64,000 nucleotides of DNA from the NCBI RefSeq assembly GCF_001424195.1, contig NZ_LMOO01000007.1, positions 248,313 to 312,312 on the forward strand, in the 5' to 3' direction. How positions within the stretch are numbered: the stretch's first letter is position 1; every line of letters starts with the position of its first letter. Shown here piece after piece: positions 46,595-55,655 of the stretch. This DNA is from Cellulomonas sp. Leaf334. GTDB taxonomy: Bacteria > Actinomycetota > Actinomycetes > Actinomycetales > Cellulomonadaceae. The translations under genes and the position numbers were made by a program. Below the pieces are notes generated by a model. The model did no database searches. It was not told where the DNA came from and saw only the letters and a program-made list of their open reading frames with translations.

Positions 46595-48325
46595 TCAGAT
46601 CAGCACGGCGCCCTTCGACGCCGACTGCACGAGCTTCGCGTACTTGGCCAGCACCCCGCGCGTGTACGTGGGGGCGAGGGGCGCCCAGCCGGCCTTGCGA
46701 CCCTCGAGCTCCTCGGCGCTGACCAGCAGGTCGAGCGTCCCGTTGGCCACGTCCAGCTGGATCCGGTCGCCGTCCCGGACGAACGCGATCGGACCGCCGT
46801 CGACGGCCTCGGGTGCCACGTGCCCGACGCACAGGCCGGTGGTGCCCCCGGAGAAGCGGCCGTCGGTGAGCAGGAGGACGTCCTTGCCCAGACCGGCACC
46901 CTTGATCGCGCCGGTGATGGCGAGCATCTCGCGCATGCCCGGGCCGCCCTTCGGGCCCTCGTAGCGGATGACGACGACGTCACCGGCGACGATCGTGCCG
47001 TCCTCCAGCGCGTCCATCGCGGCACGCTCGCGCTCGAACACGCGGGCCGTCCCCTCGAACACGTCGGAGTCGAAGCCGGCCGACTTCACCACCGCACCCT
47101 CGGGTGCGAGCGAGCCGTGCAGGATCGTGATGCCGCCCGTCTTGTGGATCGGGTTGTCCAGGGCCCGCAGGATCTTGCCGTCGGGGTCCGGCGGGTTCAC
47201 GTCCGCGAGGTTCTCCGCGACCGTCTTGCCGGTCACCGTGAGGCAGTCGCCGTGCAGGAGGCCCGCGTCGAGCAGCGCCTTCATCACGACCGGGACCCCG
47301 CCGATGCGGTCGACGTCGTTCATGACGTAGCGGCCGAACGGCTTGAGGTCGCCCAGGTGCGGCACCTTGGCGGCGACGCGGGAGAAGTCGGCGAGCGTGA
47401 GGTCGACCTCGGCCTCGTGCGCGATGGCCAGCAGGTGCAGGACGGCGTTGGTGGAGCCGCCGAACGCCATGACGACGGCGATGGCGTTCTCGAACGCCTC
47501 CTTGGTCATGATCTGGCGCGCCGTGATGCCCTTGCGCAAGAGCTCGACGACGGCCTCGCCGGACTTCTTGGCGAACGCGTCACGCCGGCGGTCGGCCGAC
47601 GGCGGGGCAGCGGACCCGGGGATCGACATGCCGATCGCCTCGGCGACCGACGCCATCGTGTTGGCGGTGTACATGCCGCCGCAGGCGCCCTCGCCCGGAC
47701 AGATCGCCCGCTCGATGCGGTCGACGTCCTCGCGGCTCATCAGCCCGCGCGCGCAGGCGCCGACGGCCTCGAAGGCGTCGATGATCGTGACGTCCTTCTC
47801 GGTGCCGTCCTCGAGCTTGACCCACCCCGGCGCGATCGACCCGGCGTACAGGAACACGCTGGCCAGGTCGAGGCGGGCCGCGGCCATGAGCATGCCCGGC
47901 AGGGACTTGTCGCAGCCGGCCAGCAGCACCGAGCCGTCGAGGCGCTCGGCCTGCATGACGGTCTCCACCGAGTCGGCGATGATGTCGCGGCTGACCAGCG
48001 AGAAGTGCATGCCCTCGTGGCCCATCGAGATGCCGTCGGAGACCGAGATGGTGCCGAACTCGAGCGGATAGCCGCCCGCCGCGTGCACGCCCGCCTTGGC
48101 CGCCTGCGCCAGCCGCTGCAGCGACAGGTTGCACGGCGTGATCTCGTTCCACGAGCTGGCGACGCCGATCTGCGGCTTCGCGAAGTCGTCGTCACCGAGC
48201 CCCACCGCGCGGAGCATGCCGCGCGACGCCGTGGCCTCGAGACCGTCGGTGACGGTGCGCGAGCGGGGCTTGATGTCGACTGAGGGAGCAGGAGAGCTGG
48301 GGGCGTTGTCCGACGTCACGGTCAT
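46595..48325 (-). CDS. ilvD: Dihydroxy-acid dehydratase
   Basis: 576-residue Fe-S dehydratase, the third common step of branched-chain amino acid synthesis. Three cluster Cys are in view: [23 protein letters not shown] and [12 protein letters not shown]; this pattern is that of the 2Fe-2S type described in mycobacteria. The C-terminal [16 protein letters not shown] block is conserved. The ATG at 48325 lies 7 nt after TACACT. It is separated from the ilvBNC genes by the alpha-galactoside locus. Confidence 0.96.
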   Translation of the reverse strand: MTVTSDNAPSSPAPSVDIKPRSRTVTDGLEATASRGMLRAVGLGDDDFAKPQIGVASSWNEITPCNLSLQRLAQAAKAGVHAAGGYPLEFGTISVSDGISMGHEGMHFSLVSRDIIADSVETVMQAERLDGSVLLAGCDKSLPGMLMAAARLDLASVFLYAGSIAPGWVKLEDGTEKDVTIIDAFEAVGACARGLMSREDVDRIERAICPGEGACGGMYTANTMASVAEAIGMSIPGSAAPPSADRRRDAFAKKSGEAVVELLRKGITARQIMTKEAFENAIAVVMAFGGSTNAVLHLLAIAHEAEVDLTLADFSRVAAKVPHLGDLKPFGRYVMNDVDRIGGVPVVMKALLDAGLLHGDCLTVTGKTVAENLADVNPPDPDGKILRALDNPIHKTGGITILHGSLAPEGAVVKSAGFDSDVFEGTARVFERERAAMDALEDGTIVAGDVVVIRYEGPKGGPGMREMLAITGAIKGAGLGKDVLLLTDGRFSGGTTGLCVGHVAPEAVDGGPIAFVRDGDRIQLDVANGTLDLLVSAEELEGRKAGWAPLAPTYTRGVLAKYAKLVQSASKGAVLI

Positions 48326-48332
48326 GCTCGCG

Positions 48333-48338
48333 AGTGTA
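48333..48338 (-). promoter_or_regulatory. -10 hexamer TACACT of ilvD, leaderless geometry
   Basis: TACACT on the minus strand ends 7 nt before the ilvD ATG. No leader peptide or attenuator is visible for this gene. Confidence 0.6.
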
Positions 48339-48384
48339 GGACTGCGCCTGCGCGCAGCCGCGGGAGGGTCACCCAGCGGACGCC

Positions 48385-48418
48385 GGCCCTCGCCGACCGG
48401 GGACGGTCGGCGAGGGCC
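48385..48418 (-). terminator. Terminator hairpin after the second beta-glucoside binding protein
   Basis: Perfect 14-bp stem (48385-48398 with 48405-48418, GGCCCTCGCCGACC) and 6-nt loop, just past the stop at 48424. Confidence 0.75.
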
Positions 48419-48423
48419 GTGTC

Positions 48424-49710
48424 TCAGCCGCTCGCAGCCGCGGTCATCGCGTCGACGACGTCCGCTGCGGAGCCGGTGCCCGCGAACTGCTCGACGACGG
48501 CGTCGTTCAGCGCGCCACCGACCGTGCTCCCGTACGCGACGTCCAGCCACAGCTGCACATAGGTCGCCTTGTTGCGGAACGTGAGCAGGGCGGCCATGTT
48601 CGGGTCGTCGACGCCTGCCTCGGAGCCCTGCGTCACCGGCAGGCCTGCGCCGGTCTTCGCGTAGTCCGTCTGGACGTCGACGCTGAGGAGGTACCGCAGG
48701 AAGTCGACGCACTCCGGCGGTGCGTCCGCCGAGCAGGAGAAGCCGTCGCCGCCGCCGAGCGCGGAGTAGGCGTTGCCCTGCCCGCCGGCCGTCAGCGGGA
48801 ACGGGAACCAGCCGAGGTCGTTCCCCAGGCCGACCCCGTCCGCGGCCAGCCCCGACATGACGCCCGGGTGCCAGTGGCCCATGAGCTCCATGGCCGCTCC
48901 CCCGTTGGCCAGCAGCGCGGCCGAGCTCGTCTCCCCCTGCTGGGCGGGTGCCTCCAGGTAGCCGTCCTGGAACGGCGACGTGGCGAGGAACGCCTCCAGG
49001 TCGCTGCCCGCCTTCTCGAAGCAGGGGTCGCTGAAGTCCTTCGCCGCGCCGGCCGCGGCCATCGTGTCGGGCTCGCACGCGCGCAGCGCGTAGTTGTACC
49101 AGTAGTGCGCCGACGGCCACTTGTCCCCGGCGCCCACGGCGATGGGCACGATGCCCGCGGCCCGGAGCTTGCGGACCGCCTCGTCCAGCTCCTCCTGCAG
49201 GAGCGGGGGCTCCTCGATGCCCGCCTGCGCGAACAGCGCGCGGTTGTACCAGAACCCCTCCACGCCCATGCTGAACGGCAGCCCGTACGTCCGGCCGTCC
49301 AGCTGCCACCCGGCGGCCGACCCGCCCATGAGCTCGAGCTCGGAGGCCACGTCGTCGGTCAGGTCGAGCAGCACACCGGCGGCCACCTGCTCACCCATCT
49401 GTCCGCCGCCCCACTGCTGGAAGACGTCCGGGAACTCCCCGGTCTCCAGCGCGTCGGCCAGCTGGGCCTTGAGCTCCTCGTTCTGCACAGGCACGTTCTC
49501 GATGGTGACGTTCGGGTGGTCCGCCTCGAACCCCAGCGCGACCCGCTCGAAGTACGTGTTCAGGGGCTCGTCGATGCCGTTGTGCCACCAGGTGAGGGTG
49601 ACGGGGCCGTCGGAGCCGCGGTCACCGCTGCCCGTGCCTCCGCAGGCGGCGAGGAGGGCCGTCACGGCGGCGATCGCCGCGACCGCCCTCCCGGTGTGCG
49701 CGATTCTCAT
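48424..49710 (-). CDS. ABC transporter sugar-binding lipoprotein, paralogue without its own permeases
   Basis: 428 residues; lipobox LLAAC with Cys23. It is clearly paralogous to the binding protein at 54202-55506, sharing blocks such as [31 protein letters not shown] and YVQL in the same order. No permease follows: a strong terminator lies 6 bp after it. It has its own promoter, overlain by two copies of the LacI-type operator half pattern, so it probably serves the permeases at 52269-54205. ATG 49710 with GAGAGGA upstream. Confidence 0.88.
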   Translation of the reverse strand: MRIAHTGRAVAAIAAVTALLAACGGTGSGDRGSDGPVTLTWWHNGIDEPLNTYFERVALGFEADHPNVTIENVPVQNEELKAQLADALETGEFPDVFQQWGGGQMGEQVAAGVLLDLTDDVASELELMGGSAAGWQLDGRTYGLPFSMGVEGFWYNRALFAQAGIEEPPLLQEELDEAVRKLRAAGIVPIAVGAGDKWPSAHYWYNYALRACEPDTMAAAGAAKDFSDPCFEKAGSDLEAFLATSPFQDGYLEAPAQQGETSSAALLANGGAAMELMGHWHPGVMSGLAADGVGLGNDLGWFPFPLTAGGQGNAYSALGGGDGFSCSADAPPECVDFLRYLLSVDVQTDYAKTGAGLPVTQGSEAGVDDPNMAALLTFRNKATYVQLWLDVAYGSTVGGALNDAVVEQFAGTGSAADVVDAMTAAASG

Positions 49711-49794
49711 GTCGTGGTCCTCTCAGGTCGTCGTTGACGTGGTGGGACTGCGCGGGCGATGGCGCTACCGGCGCACAGGGAGCTCGGTGGTTCC

Positions 49795-49818
49795 GACATC
49801 GTTATCGACATCGTTATC
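49795..49818. promoter_or_regulatory. Tandem LacI-type operators upstream of the paralogous binding protein gene
   Basis: Two abutting 12-bp copies of GACATCGTTATC (49795-49806 and 49807-49818), each matching 10 of 12 bases of the palindrome GATAACGTTATC found near lacI. On the minus strand they fall between TTGAAT (49820-49825) and AACGAT (49798-49803), a plausible -35/-10 pair with 16-nt spacing. Confidence 0.65.
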
Positions 49819-49934
49819 GATTCAACGGAGCACGATCCCCCGTTCGGCGGAACGGGGTGTACTCGCAGGTCAGCCGGCGGGCAGCCCGCGAGGTCGTCGT
49901 CACGCGACCCCCGCGGACGACGACCTCGCGACGA

Positions 49935-52220
49935 TCAGGACGTGACGGACACCGCGGTCCAGCGCGGGCTCTCCACGCCGACAGCGTGAACCGGACCCGT
50001 GAGCGACGTCCGCGCCTCTGCCTCCCGCTCGGAGCACGACGGGCCGACCCAGACCTCGACCTCGCCCGGCTCGACCACGCGCACGTGGTCGCGGTCGGAG
50101 AACGCGAGCCGCGCCGTCGGCACCGCGAAGGTCACCACGGCGGACTCGCCGGCCTCGAGGTGGACGCGCCGGTACCCGACGAGCTGCGCCACCGGTCGGG
50201 TCACCGAGCCGACGACGTCGCGCGCGTAGAGCTGCACGACATCGGCCCCGGGCCGGTCCCCCGTGTTGGTGACGCGGACGCTCGCCCCGACATGCCCATC
50301 GGTGGGAACGTGCGCATCCACCTCGAGATCGCTGTGCACGAACGTCGTGTACGACAGCCCGTGCCCGAACGGGAGCGCCGGCGTGCTCTTCAGGTTGGTG
50401 ACGTCGCCGTTGCCACCCAGGGGCGGGTGCAGGTACGTGAACGGCTGCGCGCCGGCGGACCGCGGCAGGCTCACCGGCAGGTGCCCCGACGGGTTGACCC
50501 GGCCGGAGAGGACGCCGGCCAGCGCGGTGCCGCCCTCCTCGCCCGGGAAGAACGCCTGCACGACTGCCGCGCAGCGCGCCAGGGCCCAGTCGATCGCGTA
50601 AGGACGTCCGGTGAGCAGGACGAGCACGACGGGCGTGCCGGTGGCCAGCACCGCCTCGACCAGCTCGCGCTGGACGCCCGGCAGCTCCAGGTCGTCCCGG
50701 TCGCAGCCCTCGCCGACGGTCCCGCGGCCGAACAGACCGGCGTGGTCGCCGACGACGAGCACGGCCACCTCGGCGGACGCCGCCGCGCGCACGGCCTCGT
50801 CGAAGCCCGTCCGGTCGTCGTCGTCGACCGCGCAGCCGAGCGTCGAGACGATCTCGGTGCCACCGAGCTCGGCCGCGAGCGCCGCCCGGACCGTCGGGCT
50901 GTCGAGCCCGACCTCGACCTCGGGGTGGTGCGCGAGCACGTGGTTGAGGAAGGAGTAGCAGCCGAACAGGGCCTCGGCGCGGTCGGCGTTCGGTCCGATG
51001 ACGGCGACCCTCGCCGGGGTCGCCAGCGGCAGGGTGCCGTCGTTCGAGAGCAGCACGACCGACTCCTCCGCCAGCCGGGCGGCGATGCGGCGGTGCTCCG
51101 GGCTGTCGAGGTCGACCTCCCGCGGGGGCTCGTCGTCGAACGTGGCGTCCAGGAGCCCGAGCTCGTCCTTCTGCCGCAGGGCGCGCAGGACGGCTCGGTC
51201 GACGAGCGCCTCGTCGACCCGTCCGGCGCGGACGGCGTCCGCCAAGGGGGTCAGGTAGGCGTCGCCCGTGGGCAGCTCGATGTCGACGCCGGCCGCGAGC
51301 GCCTGGCCCGCCGCCTCGCCGAGATCGCCCGCCACCCCGTGCAGGATCTGCAGGAACGCGACGCCGAAGTAGTCGGCGACCACGGTGCCGTCGAAGCCCC
51401 AGCGGTCCCGCAGCACCCCTGTGAGCAGCCGCGGGTCCGCCGCGACCGGGACGCCGTCGATCTCGTTGTAGGAGCTCATGACCGAGCGCGCCCCGCCGTC
51501 GAGCAGGGCCATCTCGAAGGGCACCAGCAGGACGTCCTCGACCTCGCGCCGACCGGCGTGCACGGGCGCGAAGTTCCGGCCGGACTGCGACCCGGAGTAG
51601 CCGACGAAGTGCTTGAGCGTCGCGTGCACGCCCGTCGACTGCAGGCCGCGCACGTAGGACGTGCCGAGCGTGCCGACGACGTACGGGTCCTCGGAGATGC
51701 ACTCGTCGACCCGGCCCCAGCGCGGGTCCCGGATGACGTCGAGCACCGGCGCCAGCCCCTGGTGCACGCCGAGGGCTCGCATCGACCCGCCGATGGCGGC
51801 GCCCATCTCGGTCACGAGCTCCGGGTCGAACGACGCGCCCCACGCCAGCGGCGTCGGGAACGTCGCCGCGCGCCAGGCCGACAGACCCGTCAGGCACTCC
51901 TCGTGCACGAGGGCCGGGATGCCCAGCCGCGTCTCACGCACCAGGCGGCGCTGCAGGTCCCAGAGCCAGCGGCCTCGCTCGACCGCGTCCACCGGGCGCG
52001 TGCCGTACACGCGGGTGATGTGCCCGAGCCCGTGCACCGTCGCCTCGTCGAGACCCTGCTCCACGGTGAACTCGCCCTGGAGGGGCGCGACGACCTCGCC
52101 GTCGCCCTTCTCCCAGAACCCGACGATCTGGGCCAGCTTCTCCTCGAGGGTCATCCGGGCGAGCAGCTCGCTCGCCCGGTCGACCGTCGCGGGGACAGCC
52201 AGGGTCTGGAGATCCGTCAC
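49935..52220 (-). CDS. GH3 beta-glucosidase
   Basis: 761-residue family 3 glycoside hydrolase with the N-terminal barrel, alpha/beta domain and C-terminal FnIII-like domain. HEECLTGL, SEDPYVVGTLGTSYVRGLQ and KHFVGYSGSQSGRNFAPVHAGRREVEDVLLVPFE are conserved, and the nucleophile Asp lies in VVADYFGV. It has no signal peptide, so it hydrolyses imported beta-glucosides (cellobiose-like) or xylosides. The start GTG 52220 is chosen for AAGGAG just upstream; GTG 52265 would add 15 residues without a good ribosome site. Confidence 0.9.
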   Translation of the reverse strand: MTDLQTLAVPATVDRASELLARMTLEEKLAQIVGFWEKGDGEVVAPLQGEFTVEQGLDEATVHGLGHITRVYGTRPVDAVERGRWLWDLQRRLVRETRLGIPALVHEECLTGLSAWRAATFPTPLAWGASFDPELVTEMGAAIGGSMRALGVHQGLAPVLDVIRDPRWGRVDECISEDPYVVGTLGTSYVRGLQSTGVHATLKHFVGYSGSQSGRNFAPVHAGRREVEDVLLVPFEMALLDGGARSVMSSYNEIDGVPVAADPRLLTGVLRDRWGFDGTVVADYFGVAFLQILHGVAGDLGEAAGQALAAGVDIELPTGDAYLTPLADAVRAGRVDEALVDRAVLRALRQKDELGLLDATFDDEPPREVDLDSPEHRRIAARLAEESVVLLSNDGTLPLATPARVAVIGPNADRAEALFGCYSFLNHVLAHHPEVEVGLDSPTVRAALAAELGGTEIVSTLGCAVDDDDRTGFDEAVRAAASAEVAVLVVGDHAGLFGRGTVGEGCDRDDLELPGVQRELVEAVLATGTPVVLVLLTGRPYAIDWALARCAAVVQAFFPGEEGGTALAGVLSGRVNPSGHLPVSLPRSAGAQPFTYLHPPLGGNGDVTNLKSTPALPFGHGLSYTTFVHSDLEVDAHVPTDGHVGASVRVTNTGDRPGADVVQLYARDVVGSVTRPVAQLVGYRRVHLEAGESAVVTFAVPTARLAFSDRDHVRVVEPGEVEVWVGPSCSEREAEARTSLTGPVHAVGVESPRWTAVSVTS

Positions 52221-52268
52221 GGATCTGTCTCCTTCGGTGGTGATGTGCATGTGCTGGGTGCTCACGGA

Positions 52269-53162
52269 TCAGCCCTTGACCGCGCCCTGGAGGCCGTTGA
52301 CGATCCGCTTCTGCATGGCGAGGAAGAACACGAGCGCGGGGATCATGGCCAGCGTCGTGAACGCGAAGACGCCCGCGGTGTCGGAGGAGTACTCCGACGA
52401 GAAGTCCGCGACGCCCAGGGGCAGCGTCTTCATGTCGCTCTGCAGCAGGAGCAGCGGGAGCAGGTACGCGTTCCACGAGCCGACGAACGCGAGCACGCCG
52501 ACGGTGACCATGCCGGGGCCGGACAGTGGCAGCAGGATCCGCCAGAAGAACCCGATGCGGGAGGCGCCGTCGAGCAGCGCGGCCTCCTCGAGCTCGTCGG
52601 GGAGCGCCTGCAGGAACGGCCGCAGGATGACGACGGTCACCGGCAGCGCGAACGCCGCCTGCGGCAGCGCCACCCCCCACCAGGTGTTCCCCATGTTCAG
52701 GTCCGTGATGAGGATGAACAGCGGGATGATCGCCACCGTGGCCGGGAAGAGCAGGCCGAGGACGAACACCATGAAGATCTGCTCACGGCCCTTGAACTTG
52801 TAGCGGGCCAGCGGGTACGCCGCCATGATCCCGAAGACCACGACCAGGGCCGTGGTGATCAGCGCGATCACCGTGGAGTTGAACGCGTACTTCCAGAAGG
52901 CCGGGTTGGTCAGGACGCCGGTGTAGTTGAAGAGCACCCACGGGTCCGGCATGCCCGCCGGCGACTGGGCCAGCTGCGCGTTGGTGCGGAAACCGCCCAG
53001 CACGCCGTACAGCACGGGCCCGAGGGTCAGGGCCACGACGACGAGCGCCAGGGCGTAGACCAGGGGGTTGCCGCCGGTGTACTTGCCCGTCCGTCGTCGC
53101 GAGCCCTCGGCGGCCTGCGGGGTGGTCGGCGGGGTCCTCCGCGTCGTCGACACGGCGCTCAT
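52269..53162 (-). CDS. ABC sugar transporter permease (MalG-like), beta-glucoside locus
   Basis: 297 residues, six helices. The EAA loop is DELEEAALLDGASRIGFFWRILLPLSGP, followed by FVGSWNAYLLPLLLL. A Thr/Pro-rich cytoplasmic N-terminus precedes the first helix. ATG 53160-53162 overlaps the stop of the upstream permease by 4 nt (ATGA). Confidence 0.92.
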   Translation of the reverse strand: MSAVSTTRRTPPTTPQAAEGSRRRTGKYTGGNPLVYALALVVVALTLGPVLYGVLGGFRTNAQLAQSPAGMPDPWVLFNYTGVLTNPAFWKYAFNSTVIALITTALVVVFGIMAAYPLARYKFKGREQIFMVFVLGLLFPATVAIIPLFILITDLNMGNTWWGVALPQAAFALPVTVVILRPFLQALPDELEEAALLDGASRIGFFWRILLPLSGPGMVTVGVLAFVGSWNAYLLPLLLLQSDMKTLPLGVADFSSEYSSDTAGVFAFTTLAMIPALVFFLAMQKRIVNGLQGAVKG

Positions 53163-54205
53163 GCCTTGGCCTTCTTCCGGAGAGCGGGGTCCTGGATGTC
53201 CCGGCGCAGGATGAATCGCTGGTACAGGAGGGCCAGGACGAGGGCGACGACGAAGAGGATCACGGAGGCTGCCCCGGCGATCCCGTAGTTCTGCCGCTTG
53301 GTGCCCTCGTTGATGAGGAAGGTCGCCATGGTGGTGGTCGCGTTGGCGGGGCCGCCGCCGGTGAGGATCCAGACCATGTCGAAGAGCTGGAGGGAGCCGA
53401 TCATCGACAGGAAGGCCCACGTGCGGATGGTCGGGCCGAGCAGCGGGATGGTGATCTTGCGCTGCGTCTGCCACCAGCTGGCACCGTCGATCTGGGACGC
53501 CTCGTACAGCTCCTCGGGCACGCTCTGCAGGCCGGCGAGGAACAGGATCACCGCGAGGCCCAGGTACTTCCAGGTCAGGACGACGATGACCGTCCACAGT
53601 GCGTACTGCGGGGTGCCGAGGAAGCCCTGCTCCGGGCCGTTGATCCCGACCGCGTCCAGCACGGTGTCGATGACGCCGTACTTCGGCTGCAGCAGCTGCA
53701 GCCATACGACGCCGGCGATGACCTCCGCCAGCACGTACGGGACGAAGATGATGGTGCGCAGGATGCCCTGGCCCCACATCTTGCGGTTGAGCAGCAGCGC
53801 GATGGCCAGGCCGAGCGGGAGCTGGATGGCGATCGAGGCCACCACGATGATCAGGTTGTGCTGGAGCGCGCCGATGAAGACGTCGTTCTGGAGCACGCTC
53901 ACGTAGTTCTTGAAGCCGACGAAGTCGACGAGCGGGCCGTACCCCTTCCAGCGGTAGGCCGAGAGCTGGATCGCTCTGATGATCGGCACCACCACGAAGA
54001 ACAGGAACAGCAGCAGGGCGGGTGCCACGAAGAACGCGATCTCCAGGCGCTTGCGGAGAGCCGATCCCGTCCCACGGCGTCCGCCCGGGGCCGGGGCCAC
54101 CGGCCGCGCCGAAGCGCGACCGGTGACCACGGTCTGCGGGGAGGACGTCGCAGGCGAGGCGGTGACGCCCACGCGGGCGGTCGTCTCGTCTGCCACGTCG
54201 GTCAC
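53159..54205 (-). CDS. ABC sugar transporter permease (MalF-like), beta-glucoside locus
   Basis: 348 residues with a 50-residue cytoplasmic N-terminus and six helices. The EAA loop is ELYEASQIDGASWWQTQRKITIPLLGP, and LTGGGPANATTTMATFLI follows. It begins at GTG 54203-54205, overlapping the binding-protein stop by 4 nt (GTGA). No ATP-binding subunit is encoded in the locus. Confidence 0.92.
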   Translation of the reverse strand: MTDVADETTARVGVTASPATSSPQTVVTGRASARPVAPAPGGRRGTGSALRKRLEIAFFVAPALLLFLFFVVVPIIRAIQLSAYRWKGYGPLVDFVGFKNYVSVLQNDVFIGALQHNLIIVVASIAIQLPLGLAIALLLNRKMWGQGILRTIIFVPYVLAEVIAGVVWLQLLQPKYGVIDTVLDAVGINGPEQGFLGTPQYALWTVIVVLTWKYLGLAVILFLAGLQSVPEELYEASQIDGASWWQTQRKITIPLLGPTIRTWAFLSMIGSLQLFDMVWILTGGGPANATTTMATFLINEGTKRQNYGIAGAASVILFVVALVLALLYQRFILRRDIQDPALRKKAKA

Positions 54206-55506
54206 TTCTCCGCGTCAGCCGCCGCCTGCGTGGCGTCGACGATGTCCTGCGGGGTGGCCTGGCCGGCGAAGGCCAGGGCGATCTCGTCGTTCATGGCGCC
54301 ACCGACGGAGGCACCGAACGCCGTGTCGAAGTAGAGCTGCACGTACGGCGCCGCGTCACGGATCTTGAGGAGCTCGGCCAGGGCCGGGTCCGACACGTAC
54401 TGCGAGGCCGTGGAGTTGGTCGGCAGACCCATGTCGAGCTCCGCGAAGCCCTTCTGGACCTCGTCCGAGAGCAGGTAGACCGCGAAGTCCACCGCGGCGT
54501 CGGGCGCCTCCTGCGAGACGGCCCACGCGTCACCGCCACCGAGCGCGGCCTCCGGGTCGCCCTCGCCGCCGTCGACGGCCGGGAACGGGAACCAGCCGGT
54601 GTTCTCGCCGAGACCCTTGCCGTCCTCGGTGAGGCCCTGCATGACGCCGGGCTCCCAGTGTCCCTGCATCTCCATCGCGACCTTGCCGGTCGCCAGGAGA
54701 CCCGAGGCGCTGGTCGCACCCTCCTGGGCCTTCGTGGACAGGAAGCCCGCGTTGAACGGCTCCGTGCCGATGAGGGCCTCGAGGTCCTCGCCCGCCTTGA
54801 CGAAGCAGGCGTCGGAGAAGTCGAGCGTCTGCACGGCGTCGCTCAGGACGTCCTGCGAGCACTCACGCAGCGCGAAGTAGTACCAGTAGTGCGCGGCGGG
54901 CCACTTGTCGCCGGCGCCGACGGAGACGGGCTCGATGCCCGCCGCCTTGAGCTTGTCGGTGGCCTCCTCGAACTCGGCCCAGGTGGTCGGGGGCTCGGTG
55001 ATGCCGGCCTGCTCGAAGAGCGCCTTGTTGTACCAGAAGCCGACGACGCCGACCGAGAACGGCAGGCCGTACGTCTTGTCGTCCACCTGCCAGCCCGCGA
55101 CGGAGCCACCGATCTTCTCGATGGTGTCCGCGGCCGCCTCGGAGATGTCCTTGGTCAGGCCCGCCTCGACGTGGTCGGCCAGCTCGCCGCCACCGCGCTC
55201 CATGTAGACGTCGGGGGCGTCTCCGCTCTGGAACGCGGCGTCGAGCTTGGTGAGCATGTCCTCGTGCTGCATGGCGGTGACCTCGACGGTCACGCCCGGG
55301 TTGGCGGCCTCGAAGTCGGCCGCGACCTTGTCGTAGTAGTCCTTGCCGTCACCGGTGTTGGAGTTGTGCCACCACGTGATCGTCGTCGCCTCGCCGGAGG
55401 CGCCGTCGGTCGAGTCGTCGCCCGCGTCGCCCGAGCTGCAGGCGGTCGCCAGCAGGGCAATACCAGCACCCAGGGCAAGGGTGCGAAGGACTGTTGTCCT
55501 CATCAT
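54202..55506 (-). CDS. ABC transporter sugar-binding lipoprotein, beta-glucoside locus
   Basis: 434 residues; lipobox LATAC with Cys23, then a Ser/Gly/Asp-rich linker. Family 1 binding-protein fold: ITWWHNSNTGDGKDYYDKV, KTYGLPFSVGVVGFWYNKALF and [15 protein letters not shown]. First gene of the operon binding protein, two permeases, GH3. A TTGACA box (55574-55579) with CAACCT 18 nt later is a plausible promoter, sitting next to a LacI operator. ATG 55506 with GAGGAG upstream. Confidence 0.92.
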   Translation of the reverse strand: MMRTTVLRTLALGAGIALLATACSSGDAGDDSTDGASGEATTITWWHNSNTGDGKDYYDKVAADFEAANPGVTVEVTAMQHEDMLTKLDAAFQSGDAPDVYMERGGGELADHVEAGLTKDISEAAADTIEKIGGSVAGWQVDDKTYGLPFSVGVVGFWYNKALFEQAGITEPPTTWAEFEEATDKLKAAGIEPVSVGAGDKWPAAHYWYYFALRECSQDVLSDAVQTLDFSDACFVKAGEDLEALIGTEPFNAGFLSTKAQEGATSASGLLATGKVAMEMQGHWEPGVMQGLTEDGKGLGENTGWFPFPAVDGGEGDPEAALGGGDAWAVSQEAPDAAVDFAVYLLSDEVQKGFAELDMGLPTNSTASQYVSDPALAELLKIRDAAPYVQLYFDTAFGASVGGAMNDEIALAFAGQATPQDIVDATQAAADAEK

Positions 55507-55585
55507 CGTTGAATCTCCTCGTCGTCACTGACAGGGCTGGACGGCGCCAAGGTTGGCACTTGAGTCTGTGAGGTGTCAATCGTTG

Positions 55586-55601
55586 TCGATAACGTTATCG
55601 A
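55586..55601. promoter_or_regulatory. LacI-family operator 1 (perfect palindrome)
   Basis: TCGATAACGTTATCGA, a perfect 16-bp palindrome in the lacI/ABC intergenic region, 6 bp from the TTGACA of the ABC operon promoter. Confidence 0.85.
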
Positions 55602-55618
55602 AACGAAGGTCTCGGGCA

Positions 55619-55630
55619 GATAACGTTATC
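55619..55630. promoter_or_regulatory. LacI-family operator 2
   Basis: GATAACGTTATC, a 12-bp perfect palindrome centred about 21 bp upstream of the lacI -10 box, where it would occlude the -35 region and allow autorepression. Confidence 0.8.
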
Positions 55631-55642
55631 GAAACCATGCTC

Positions 55643-55648
55643 TATGCT
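55643..55648 (+). promoter_or_regulatory. -10 hexamer TATGCT of lacI-type gene, leaderless geometry
   Basis: TATGCT ends 7 nt before GTG 55656. The in-frame ATG at 55644 lies inside the hexamer and cannot be the start of this transcript. Confidence 0.6.
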
Positions 55649-55655
55649 CCACCAC

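Noticed and set aside
52221..52265. Upstream GTG 52265 as the start of the GH3 gene.
   Set aside because: It has only a weak AGGG upstream, whereas GTG 52220 has AAGGAG at good spacing; kept as an alternative in the gene entry.
49734..53288. A 1,184-codon plus-strand open frame.
   Set aside because: It lies antisense to the GH3 and permease genes, has no family motif and a composition of Arg/Asp/Gly runs; it is a high-GC shadow. The same holds for long frames at 18289-21735 (minus) and 37422-40811 (plus).
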